A stretch of 64,000 nucleotides of DNA from Drechslerella dactyloides (lineage: Eukaryota; Ascomycota; Orbiliomycetes; Orbiliales; Orbiliaceae): NCBI GenBank assembly GCA_020064725.1, contig JAGTWJ010000002.1, positions 4,154,001-4,218,000 of the forward strand. Direction: 5' to 3'. Below are positions 46,301 to 57,400 of this stretch, in pieces. The notes below the pieces were generated by a model, which ran no database searches, was not told the DNA's origin, and saw only the letters and a list, made by a program, of their open reading frames with translations. Every line of letters begins with the position of its first letter. Positions within the stretch are counted from its first letter, which is position 1. The translations under genes were made by a program, and so were the position numbers.

Positions 46301-48172
46301 TTGCTTTGGCGTAGCGCCGGCAAGTTTGAGCTGCTCGACCGTCTCCTGCCAAAGTTCTTTGCCACCAAGCACAGAGTAAGATTGCAACAGCGTATTCTTC
46401 TATGGGGGATTGCATGCTAATTTTCAATTGCAGGTTCTCATGTTCTTCCAGATGACGCAAATCATGAACATTATGGAGGACTTCCTGGCGTACCGAGGGT
46501 GGAAGTACATGCGTCTCGACGGTTCGACGAAAGCAGACGACCGTAGCGCGTTGTTGAAAGACTTCAATGCGCCCGGCTCCGATTATCTGATCTTCTTGCT
46601 GTCGACGCGTGCCGGTGGTCTCGGTCTCAACTTGCAGACAGCCGACACGGTCATCATCTACGACTCGGACTGGAATCCTCATCAAGATCTGCAGGCGCAG
46701 GATCGCGCGCACAGAATCGGGCAGAAGAACGAAGTCCGCATTCTGCGCCTCATCACCAGCAACTCTGTCGAAGAGAAGATTCTTTCTCGCGCCCAGTACA
46801 AGCTCGATATTGACGGCAAGGTTATCCAGGCAGGCAAGTTCGACAACAAATCGAAAGACGAGGAGCGGGACGCGCTGCTGCGATCGCTGCTTGAAGTTGA
46901 CGAGAACGACAAGGAGGACGGCGACGAGCAGCTGGACGACGACGAGCTCAACGAGGTTATCGCGCGTAACGACGACGAGCTCGAGCTGTTCAGACAGTTC
47001 GACAAGGATCGCGAGGAGAACTCACCTTACGGTGAGAACAAGTCGCTACCCAGACTCATGGACGATACCGAGCTGCCTGCCGTGTACTTGCAGGAGGATA
47101 TCGGCCAGGAAGTCGAGGACATCGTGCCGACGGGCCGTGGCGCGCGCGAGAGGACGCAAGTCAAGTATGACGATGGCCTCACGGAGGAGCAGTGGCTCGA
47201 TGCGATCGATGACGACGAGGACACGGTCGAAGACGCGATCAAACGCAAGCGCGACGCCCAGCAGAAGCGTGCGGCCAACAAGGCAAAGAAGGCCGCGGTC
47301 GGCGAACCAGAAGAGGAGGAAGAGCCCGAGGTCATCGAGGAGCCGGTCCCCGTTGTCACCACTCCCAGCAAGCGGAAGCGCGGCCGACAACCAAAGGCCG
47401 AAAAGCGCAAGCGGGAAGAAGAAGTCGTGGAAGAGGCGCCGAAGCGCAAGCGGACGAAGGGCAAGAACAGCAACGCGGACCCGCTGACGAACCGCGAGCG
47501 GTCCAACATTCAGGACGTGATGGCGACGGTGCACGAGAAGGTGATCAATTTACCGGAGGAAGAAGGGTCCGAGCGCAAGTGCTCCGAACACTTTGTCGTG
47601 CTGCCGAGCAAGAAGCTGTATCCGGACTATTACAAGATTATCGCCAAGCCGATTTCCTTCGACATGATCCGCAAGCGGGTCGACCGCGAGGACTACATGT
47701 CGCTGAACGAGTTCAAGGACGACTTTTTGACCATGTTTGCAAACGCCAAGCTGTACAATGAGGAGGGGAGCATGGTTTACGAAGACGCTGTCGCTATGGA
47801 GGTATGTTTTATCCAAATGATTTTACTCTCGCGGGCTTTTGGGATAGGTTACTGACTTTGATTCTGTAGGATGAATTCCGTGCGAGGATTGTTGAGGAGG
47901 CGGGCAAGTATGATATTCCGGTCGACTTGTCCAACCCTGCGGATGCGCCGACGCTCGACAGCGCGCTGCTCGGTGCTGTCGGCGCGGAGGTGAAGGATGG
48001 GTCGGCGGCGCCCAGCGGGTCGGCTGGAGGCACGCCTGCCGCAGCTCCTCTGCCCAGCGTCAAGCTGAGTCTCAAGTTCAGCAAGAAGACGCCGCCGCCA
48101 CCGCCGCCTGAGGACGACGATGACGAGGATGACGGTGAAGCCGGAGACGGCGACGACGGCGATGAAGACTAG
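43357..48172 (+). CDS. STH1: SNF2-family chromatin-remodelling ATPase of the RSC/SWI-SNF type (Sth1/Snf21-like)
   Basis: Motor subunit of a nucleosome-remodelling complex. Five exons (43357-43500, 43648-46124, 46183-46375, 46434-47801, 47870-48172) give 1494 codons plus stop. A Gln-rich stretch at about residues 75-135 precedes the QLQ motif (209-240, EQLAILKHQIMAFKLMSRG). HSA and post-HSA helices follow (about 390-510, RRMKKQSLREARITEKLEKQ). The DEAD-like half has ILADEMGLGKT (Walker A near 624), VDEGHRMKN (near 725) and LTGTPLQNNLPELWAL. The helicase C half has LMFFQMTQIMNIMEDFL, STRAGGLGLNLQTADTV and QDRAHRIGQ. The SnAC-type segment is next, then basic/acidic linkers and a C-terminal bromodomain (about 1305-1395, YPDYYKIIAKPISFDMIRKR). 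The tail is acidic. The Sth1-versus-Snf2 choice rests on overall resemblance and is less certain than the family. Confidence 0.94.
43755..43900 (+). repeat. CAG/CAA coding repeat in the RSC/SWI-SNF ATPase
   Basis: Mixed CAG, CAA and CAC codons coding a Gln/His/Ala stretch of about 45 residues near the N-terminus. Repeat length is likely variable between strains. Confidence 0.85.
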
Positions 48173-49209
48173 TCTTGTCGTGCGTGGATGACGGGACGAG
48201 GAAAAGCAGGAATATCGATACTGGGCGTGGAGAGATTTTTTTATTATTCCCTTTTGCATATTCTTTTTCTTTATATCTACTCTTACGGCATGATTATATG
48301 TTTAATGATACAGACAGACAGACAAACAACCTCTCCTCCTCCCGCCTTTCGATCAGCCTTTCCTTCTTATTCTTCTGTATCCTTTTTTGTTCCTTGTCGT
48401 CCGCGTGCGTTTTCTTGCATGTCGACATTGAGCTTTATCTTTGTTACCACAGTTGTGTTAATATCCGCTGACGCCTCACCCACCGTTCGATCTGTATCGA
48501 GGGTTGTGGCCGGCTATGCATGTTTTTTTCGACTGGTTTGTTCTATTTTATCTTTTTCGTGTTCGTTACTGTATTGTACGTACGGGCGAGGCGTTCATTC
48601 GAGATCCGTTCTGCTTTTTACTTATTCTTTTCGTTTACCTTTTATCTTCTTTTCAATGCAGTGATCTTTTTTGTTTGTGCGTGCTGCAGCGCGCAGATGG
48701 ATATTCAAGATGCTGTTGTTTTGAAACTTGCTGTTAGTTTTAGAGTGACGGGGGAGCTAGCTGAATAAAGACAAAAGAATGGTTTTCGTTATTACATTAT
48801 CTCTATCCACTTGTATCTGTGTAGGTTGCGCGTAGATATGATTAAGAGGATGATGGGTGGTGTGGAGTTTGCATCCCACTCGATCGATTGGGAAACTGCG
48901 CACCCCGCCATGCAAACGCCCAACTTCGCGACGGAAGGACAGCTCTGCGACAGTTATCGATAATACCACAAACCGTAGCCTACCTACAACGACACATCCC
49001 TCCAGCCCACCGACGCACGCACCGAGAAAGGCCAGAGTAGCCACCGATCGATACATAGCCCGTACCGTCGCCGCGCTTCCAGCGACAGACCGGTGAATAC
49101 TAGGAGTGAAGCTTCGTGCGCGCCGATAACATCGTCACAACGCGGCGGCGAACGAACGACAGATAGAAGTTAGGGAGCTTGGTGCGGCGAGCATCGGTAT
49201 ACCGTCACG
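48173..49209. other. Intergenic region between the ATPase and RBG1
   Basis: 1 kb. The first 600 bases are strongly T-rich (3' UTR type). The rest holds the RBG1 promoter and leader. Small open frames at 48188-48768 are Phe/Ser/Leu-rich T-run translations, not genes. Confidence 0.5.
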
Positions 49210-50938
49210 ATGGGTATCTCGGAGAAGATCAAAGAGTACGTATAGCCAGCCATACCGCCCGACAGGACGGGTGCGACGGCCGGGGTTGCTAAGCTAAGCT
49301 TGTTTTGCGGTAGGATTGAGGATGAGATGAAGCGGACGCAGAAGGTACGATACACCTATAATTATGAATAAATAGTCCGCGGCACGGGTATGGTATGTAT
49401 GTTTTGACGGTGGCTAATGCACTGCATTTAGAATAAAGCTACAGGTTCGATTTGAATTTTCTTACGGTGGTGACTCCAGCGACTTGGGTGTGTGCTGACG
49501 GACGGCGACGGTGTAGAATACCATCTGGGCTTACTGAAAGGGTACGTCACACTCTACTCTTCTATACTCTCAGTACATTTGATATACGCTACTATACAGC
49601 GGAGTCACCGCGTGCGGAGGAGATGTATGATATGGGGGTATATTTGGGAACGGCGCTGACGGTGTTTTCGAAGGATAGGAAGCTTGCGCGGTTGAGGGCA
49701 CAGTTGCTCGAGCCGGCGGCTGGATCGGGCGGTGGCGGTGGCAGCGGGTTCGACGTTAGCAAGAGTGGCGGTATGTCTACATACATACGATGGTGGTAGT
49801 GTCGATGTGCTGATGTCGGTTGGGACATAGATGCTAGAGTATCGTTGGTTGGCTTTCCATCCGTGGTATGTACAGTACACCCTCGACTCTGGACATCTCC
49901 CTAGCAAAATGACGGCTGGGTATCCTCGATTGTATACGTATATGGATTGCTGACGACGGCGTCGGGGCAGGGAAAATCGACACTCCTAACTAAGATTACG
50001 AAAACACGCTCCGAAGTCGCCGCGTACGCCTTCACAACCCTCACCGCCATCCCCGGCGTCCTCGAATACGAAGGCGCGGAAATCCAAATCCTCGACTTGC
50101 CAGGTATCATCGAGGGCGCCGCCGAAGGCAAAGGCCGCGGCCGGCAGGTCATCTCCGCCGCGAAAACCAGCGACCTGATAGTAATGGTGCTCGACGCCAC
50201 CAAGAAGCTCGAACAGCGCACCCTGCTCGAAAAGGAGCTCGAAGCCGTCGGCATCCGCCTCAACCGCGAACCGCCCAACATCTACTTAAAACCCAAAAAG
50301 ACAGGCGGCATGAAGATAACCTTCATGTCTCCTCCCAAAAACCTCGACGAGAAAATGATATACAACATCCTGCGCGACTACAAGATGCTCAACGCCGAGG
50401 TCCTCGTCCGCGACGAGAACGCTACCGTCGACGATTTCATCGACGTCATCATGGCGCCGCATAGAAAGTATATCCGCTGTCTGTACGTTTACAATAAGAT
50501 CGATTGTATCAGTAAGACGTACCTCGAGCAGCTCGCGCGGGAGCCGCATACCGTTGTTATGAGCTGCGAGTTGGACTTGGGGATTAAAGATGTCGTGGAC
50601 CGGATCTGGGAGGACCTACGGCTGCTGCGGATATATACGAAAAAGTACGCGCCCTGTTCCATTCTTATGTCTATCCACCCATATATACTTGCAGAGACGG
50701 AAGCCAGCGCTGACAGAGTCTGCATCATAGGAAGGGGAACGCGCCAGACTTCAGCGAGGCGTTAATCGTGCGCGGTGGCAGCACGATCGAGGACGTCTGC
50801 GACCAGATCCATCGCAACCTGAAGGAGCGCTTCCGGTACGCGCTCGTGTGGGGTGCCAGCGCAAAGCACTCGCCGCAGCGGACGGGGCTGAACCACCCGG
50901 TGGCCGAGGGGGATGTCGTGTCGATTTTCACAAAGTAG
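49210..50938 (+). CDS. RBG1: Developmentally regulated GTP-binding protein Rbg1 (DRG1)
   Basis: Cytosolic translation-associated GTPase of the Obg/DRG class, partner of Tma46/DFRP1. Eight exons: 49210-49235, 49314-49344, 49432-49444, 49517-49541, 49679-49770, 49831-49865, 49971-50644 and 50731-50938, giving 367 codons plus stop as expected. The N-terminus MGISEKIKEIEDEMKRTQKN comes from the first tiny exons, then KATEYHLGLLKGKLARLR and a Gly-rich stretch. G1 is GFPSVGKST (about 70-78), split by an intron. Then come AYAFTTLTAIPGVLEYEGA, the G3 motif DLPGIIEGAAEGKGRGRQ and YVYNKIDC as G4. The C-terminal TGS domain is about 285-367 (DVCDQIHRNLKERFRYALVW, VWGASAKHSPQRTGLNH). Exon 3 is only 13 nt. 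Confidence 0.94.
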
Positions 50939-51437
50939 TGACATGAATATGTATCAGCGCGTTTATATATCCCTCTACACAGTATACTAGTAGCCTAAGC
51001 GCTAGATGGGTGCGAGTTCACGTAGAAGTAAGTGCAGGCCCGTCGCCTCGAGGCCATCCGTGCATTGCGTCTACGGCCGTTCAGTGGTGCGCTACGGTAA
51101 TCCAGATGCGGGTGGAGTGACATTCTGGAGTATGATGACTGGGTACGTGACAGTATTTCTCTCAGATGGCGCCGTTAAGTTCCAGATCTTTCAATATTCG
51201 CGGAGGTGTGAGCATCTGTGCAGATATGAAGGTATAGCAGTTACAAATTCTGTGGGAAGGCAGTCTCGACACCAGCAAAGCCTGGCAACGGTGGAAAGGA
51301 TGATTATTCAAAACGGTCTGAATATAACGAAACGAGTGAGTTGCGCCCTAGACGCCAGCCAGCCAACCAGCAAAAACCTCAAAGTGAAAGTCCGGGAGCG
51401 AGCGAAAAAGATGCATTCCAAGCAACCCAAGGACAGC
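50939..51437. other. Convergent intergenic region RBG1 / GTPase
   Basis: 499 bases between two 3' ends; no feature recognised. A plus frame through here (51006-51926) is antisense to the GTPase gene and rejected. Confidence 0.5.
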
Positions 51438-52819
51438 CTACATGACGATACAAGGCGACCCGCGGCTCTCCAGAGCCTGAATCCGATCTTCGAGACCGCG
51501 CACCTTGTCATTATTCATCCTGCGCTCGTCGTTCAAAGTTCGCTGCATATCAGCCAGCATCTTCTTGTAATGCTCTTCCAGGACCTTGACCGCCTCCGTG
51601 TTCTTCTCCTCCTGAGTGCGCATTATCATCTCCTTCATCTCCTCCACCTCACGCTGGTGCTGCTCCTTCATACGGAGGATCTCCTGCATGACTTCCCTGC
51701 CGGCGGAGGTGTCCGCCAGGGACTTGTTGTCTTTCATCTCCTCCTGAAGCTGCACGTAGAAGGGCTTGTTCTCCATCAGCATGCCGGCGATTTCGTGCGC
51801 GGACTCCTGCGTGCCGCGGTACCGGACCGTCCGCGCCTTGAACGACAGCAGGAGCGGCCAGAATTTCTGGCAGAGCTCCTTTTCACGACGCTCGCCTTCC
51901 TCGGGGGTCACGCGGTCCCACATTGATGTCGCGAGGACCACGTTCTTGAGGTTCTTTTCGCCGGTTAGCTTGCGGAACATCTCAAGATTCTTCGTCGCCG
52001 GGTGCGTCATGCGAATCTCAGAGATCGGATGCAGGTAGATTATCCCGTGTAGTTTGACATCCCGACTGTACGCGGTGGCGAGGTACTTTGCAATCAGCTC
52101 GAGTACTTCAGTGTCCGAGAGGTAGGTGTCGCTGAAACCGGGGGTGTCGACGAAGTGGACGGTTGTGTCGTCGATTTTGGTGGAGTGGACGGAGATATCA
52201 CGGGTGCAAGACTCGAGGCTGTGGCCGATCTTGAGGTCGGCGATGCCGGTCGCCTTTGAGATGAAGGTTGTCTTTCCCGCGCCGGTCATGCTGTGTTACG
52301 TGGCGGACCGTTAGTACTGACATATACGGATATCGGAGAACGAGTACGGCCAAATGTTTGTGCGTACCCCATGACGGCGATGAGAACCTCCTTCTCGCGA
52401 CCCCAGTCGAGACGACTCTTGAGGGAGTTATATATGCGTGTAGTATAGCCATCGTCGGTAGCTTCGCTAAGGTTGCCGATGGAGCGGTCGAGGGAACTGG
52501 CTTCCATCTTGCTGGCGACAGCGTCGATTTGGGCAGCATAGGTGGCTGGCTTCGGTGGAATAGGCGGGCCGGAACCGGAACCAGAGGTCTCCTTCGTCTC
52601 GGACTTGCGCTTCGACTTCTTACCCTTAGCTTTCAACTGGGGCTCTGCTCGTGAAGTCGAAGCTGAAGGCGGAGCTTCAGCTGGCGGTGGTGGCGGCAGC
52701 TCAGCTTGCGTTGAGACTGTTGGTGGCGGCGGGGCGTCGTTGACCAGGTCGAAGCCGTCGTCCGTATCGACGTCGCCGCCGGAGAGGTCTACTGGAGCCG
52801 CTTTAGTATCGCGAGTCAT
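51438..52819 (-). CDS. Fungal GIMAP/AIG1-like P-loop GTPase with C-terminal CaaX box
   Basis: Two exons on minus (52819-52368 and 52290-51438) give 434 codons plus stop. Residues 1-125 are disordered, Pro/Ser/Lys-rich and acidic. The G domain begins VLIAVMG; the phase-2 intron falls inside the P-loop GMTGAGKTT (151-159), restored only after splicing. Switch/G3 is HFVDTPGFSD (DTPG at 199-202). LHGIIYLHPISEIRM and NLEMFRKLTGEKNLKNVVLA follow, and TSMWD (272-276) replaces NKxD as G4. These features define the G-domain family that is often expanded in fungi and related to AIG1/GIMAP. A coiled coil covers about 340-425 (ILRMKEQHQREVEEMKEM). The last four residues are CIVM, a CaaX box predicting farnesylation and membrane attachment. 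The biological role in fungi is not established; an immunity-like role is speculation. Confidence 0.88.
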
Positions 52820-53016
52820 ATCGGCGTTTATAATGGTGATGGTTTCCTTGTCGTCGCAGAGTTGCCAGAAGGATGGTGGTGAAGACTGGAGGAGAGAGGC
52901 AGCTGGAAGGCGCTGGCCGCCGGCCTTTTATTTGGAGAGCTGTGGCGAATGCTGAGCGCGATTGCGTGGACAGCATCCACACCTCCTCCCCCCGCGCCGC
53001 AGCCACGCAGCCCACC

Positions 53017-53531
53017 ATGGACGCCGGACAGGACGCCCCGCCGGCGAAACCACCGATCCCGCAGTCGAAGGACAAGTGGAAGGGCAGCCTCGAGCAGCGC
53101 TTCACGGTCCGCAGCCCCGAATGGCACTATCTCCAGCTTCAAATGTACGTGTGCACGCGTCCTGTGCCTTCCTTGGGCCGGGGCCGTCCCGCTAACCGCG
53201 CGTCTGCGACAGGACCTTCAACCCACCACACCCCGCCGACTTCACCTCACCTTCCTACCCGCCCGACCTGCTCACCTGGAAGACGCACCTTGACGCTGCG
53301 CTGGGCCGCTTCCTGGGCATATCCGGCACCGGCATCCCGGCTGACTTTCTGCACCTGGACGCGGACAAGCTGCTGGTACGCATCCCGCATGAGGATGCGC
53401 CGAGGTACATGGCGGCTGTCAGCGGGTGGGGGGACGAGATTGAGGGTCGCACCGTCGGATTCAGGGTGTTCGAGAGTGCTGAGTTCTTGATGGGCATCGT
53501 CGGTGGAGACGGAAGCGGTCTGTTCAGGTGA
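53017..53531 (+). CDS. POP8: RNase P/MRP subunit Pop8-like
   Basis: Small subunit of the RNase P and MRP ribonucleoproteins (tRNA 5' maturation, rRNA processing). Two exons (53017-53144 and 53213-53531) give 148 codons plus stop. The N-terminal SPEWHYLQLQM matches the family's first strand. It continues with TWKTHLDAALGRFLGISGTG, IPADFLHLDADKLLVRIPHE and DAPRYMAAVSGW, the Pop8 core of helix, strand and helix. The start lies in CCACCATGG context. It diverges from the GTPase gene with only about 200 bases between the start codons, so the two share a promoter region. Confidence 0.78.
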
Positions 53532-54425
53532 TGGGTTGCCGTCGAAGGATGGCTCAATAACACTGCTGGTAGTACGAAATACATCCATTGACCCCGGCAA
53601 TCAGTCCGCCGAAAGTCACACCCTAGTTGACATATTGCTACAGAGGAGGGCATAGAGTATACGATTCTACCGGCTTCGCACTCACGCACTTCCTCCTGTC
53701 TTCCCGCCCACTGAGAACTACAGTTACAACAGCCTCAAGTGTATCGGATTGTCTCTCGGCTGCGTCAATGGCAACGCCCTCTTGATCAGCTCCACCCTTC
53801 ATTTGCACTGCGAGTTTCGCTTCGGTCTGGAGTCGGCTCCGGGCGGTTTTGGGTGAGGGAGCGATCACGAGACTGATGCAGTCTGGGAGGGTGGATGAGA
53901 TTGTCGCGGGCGTCAGCAAACACTCCGAACTGCTGACGGGTGTCGAAGCAGTGTACAAGATCGCTATATATCTTTGTATAGCTGAGGATCTTGGGGACAG
54001 TCGATGGCAGCGTTCTCGAGGCTCGACGGTAGTTGACGTCAATAGGCTCCTTGATAAGTTTTATCAAGTATCCGCTGTTATATATCTTTATCAGTAGCTC
54101 AGCTGAGTCGAACATATAAGCATACATTCACCAAGTGAGATTGTTGGGTTTGGTAAACTAGTATATTCGTCACTACCAAAGGATAACAATTCTATCCACC
54201 CCAATAATCGACTATCTACAATCTCCTGCTAGTATAAAACGTCATGCAAGACACGCTCTAACAAGCCAAAATCTCCATGCGAATGATACTCGCATGCAGC
54301 ATATGTAAACACACAATAACCAGCTGTACACAGTCAAAAACATCATCACCAAATCTATAAATGAAATACCATGTAATACGCCGAACGAACGTGGCGATAA
54401 TCATGCTAAAATCTCAACCATGTAC
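53532..54425. other. Convergent intergenic region Pop8 / ABC transporter
   Basis: 894 bases between two 3' ends. A 134-codon minus frame (53638-54042) is open but has no recognised domain and lies wholly in the downstream flank of both genes; I do not call it. The right half is AT-rich. Confidence 0.45.
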
Positions 54426-57400
54426 TTAGACGTCCACCAGCTTCGGGTGCTTCCGCTCCCATGCCTCCTTTGCCAGCTTCTCCAGCGTCGCCAGCTCTCC
54501 ACTGTTCGCACACATATCCTTGAACAAGCTGCCCTCCGTCTGCAGCAGCACCCACGGATGCTCGTACTCCTTGACCTTGCCATGGTCGAGCACCAGCACG
54601 CGGTCGTAGTCGACGATAGTATTCAGCCGATGCGCAATTGTCATCACGCTGCTGCTGTTCCAGCTGCGGATCGTCTCCTGAATCTTGGCGTCGGTAGCGT
54701 AATCGATCGATGCGGTTGCCTCGTCCATTAGGATGATCTTGGGTTTACGGAGCAGTGCGCGCGCCAGGCAGAGCAGTTGTCGCTGGCCTTGCGACAGGTT
54801 GTTCCCGGATTCCGTCACCTTGGATGAGAGGTCGAGGAAGATGTTCCTGTTGGCCGTGGGTGCCGGGGCGGTGGGGTTCGTCGGGGAGATTGGTGATTCG
54901 ACGGCTGTCGAGTCGAATGTAGAGGAGGAGGATGAGGGCTCGTCAGTGTCGCTGCTATTGCTAGAGGATCCAGATGGGAGAACGACCGCTGGAGATTCCG
55001 TCTCGTCTTGTCCGATAAGCTGGACCTCGCGCAGGGCGGCGAAGACCTCCTCGTCGGTGTGGATTTCGAAGGGGTCCAGATTACTCCTGATGGTGCCGCT
55101 GAACAGCGTCGGATCCTGCGGGACCATCGTGATGCCATCTCGCAGGTCCTTCAGTCCGATCTTGCTGATATCGATACCATCGATCACGATTTTGCCTTCC
55201 TCCGCCTCTAGCGCGCGGAATAGCGCCAGAGCCAGCGAGGACTTGCCCGCACCTGTGCGCCCGACGATGCCGACTTTCTCGCAAGGCTTCACGTCGAAGC
55301 TGACTTTCTTGAGCACGAGGTCAAGGTCTGACCGGTACCGAGTGGAGTATTCCTCAAAGTGAATAGCACCCTTGGACGGCCAATCTGCCGACGGGCGGTT
55401 GTCCGGGATAACTTCTTTGGCTTCTTGTTCGATCTCCAAATACTCCTTCAGACGTTCAATGCTGCAGACGCCAACATTAGCCAGATGTCGCCGTTATAAA
55501 ATTATAGAGAAACTTACGAATTCATGTTCTGCTCGACCATTGCGTAAAGTCGCACAACCCACAGCACATTGTCATTGAAGCTGATCGCATACGACAGCGA
55601 AAGACCAGCGAGACCGGCATCGATCTTGCCAATGCTCAAGATCACAAAGACACCCGCGAAGAAAGCGACCAAGCTGCCAGCTACGTCCATTCTCCACGCA
55701 AGCCACCGATTTGCAACCCACAGGTAGAAGAACGGGCGGTTGTGGCTATCAATCTTGGCCAGATTGTCCCTGACGAAGCGGCGCTCGTCGCCGTACGCTC
55801 GAATGGTAGTAATACCTGCGAGAGTCTCACCAAAGTGCTGGTATAGAGGACTCCGCTGGACAGCTTCCAGTCGCTTGAGGTCTCGGGAAGCACGCAGGTA
55901 AAACATGCCAATGATCCAGTAGAGTCCGGTGATAACGACTCCGGCCAGCAGGAAGCCAGGTGTGATGACTGAGATCAGAACCACGATGGTAATGACGGAC
56001 GCAAGCGAGTGAACCATGCCCAATGCGATAGGCGCAACCTCCTGGTCGACAGCCTCAAGGTCCTTCGAGAAGCGGTTCATGATCCGGCCGAGCGGCGTAG
56101 AATCGAAAAACCGGAATTTGGCCCGCAGAATTCTATGCAGCAGTTTGTCGTGCATTCGCCTTGACGCCCTCAGGCTGCCAGCGAAAACGATACCTTCTCT
56201 GAACAGTGAGGTCACCGAGTAGAGTAGACCAAACAAAGCGTAGACGGTGAGGTAGTACATGACGTTGACTTTCTGCGGCTCGCTGGGACCTTCGCTGGCG
56301 ATGCTGATGTTGGCTGCTTCAGATGCAATCGGCATGCTCCAGGCGCAGATTCCGGACGCTGAGCAAAAGTTGCTGGTGCCAAAGGAACCCAATCTGCTAG
56401 CGGGGCTGTGGTGGTGACTTGACGCAAGGACGTTCGTATCCTCTGTTTGATATTGAAGAGCCCTAAAATGTTCTCATTAGCTGAGGATTATTATATTGAC
56501 CGCCTTTGAAGGTAAACTCACCATTGGCGGATCCACACAGAGGTGGCTAGCGACCCAACTTGCTGCAGGAGGATGGAGGTAATAAGCATGAACCAGAAGA
56601 ACCAGCCGCCCATCATCCCCAGATACAGCTTATAGACACCCCAATCAACGGCGCCCTCGGATTTGGATTCCTCGTTCTCGGAGGCCTCATCAGCTTTCTT
56701 CTGCTTGGCGTCATCCGCTTTCGCAGTACCGTTTGTAGTAACCAACGACTTCACCTGCCCATCAGCCGTCACAGCCCCGTTCTCGCCAATGACAACAGCG
56801 TCTTTATTGAGATTGGCCGTAGATCCAACGCGGGAGGCAACAGTGGATTGGCTGCGAGAGTTGCTTAGCCCCTTCAGCATCTCATCTTTTCCTAGTGCAC
56901 CAGAGGCAACGACCTCTTCAGGTGTACCTTGCTTGATGATCTCGCCTCCTTTCATGACAACCACCATCTTCGCCCGTGGAACGCAGAGCGAGACGTTATG
57001 GGTGACCAAAATGCAGGTACGATACTGCATGAGGGATCCCATGATACAGTATTCGTATATCCACTTGGCAGTGTGAGAATCGACGGCGCTCAGGCAGTCG
57101 TCCAGCAGGACGTGCTTCGCATTAGAGTAGAGTGCCCTGGCCAGCGAGATCCTCTGCTTCTGACCTCCAGACAGGGAGATGCCCTTCTCGCCGACTTCCG
57201 TCGCATCACCCTTGTCCAGAATCTCGAGATCTCGTTCGAGGGAGCATGCAAACAAGACGGCCCTGTAGCGTTCTTCGTCATACTTGCTTGCAAAGATAAT
57301 ATTGTTCTTGATAGTGTCGTTGACCAGCCAAGCTTGCTGTGCGCAATAAGCTACGCTCTCAGTATGCCCGTTCTCATCTTGATAGAGGTCTTCTCGACAG

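Noticed and set aside
53638..54042. 134-codon open frame on minus downstream of POP8
   Set aside because: Lies between two 3' ends, no recognised family, no splice or promoter support.
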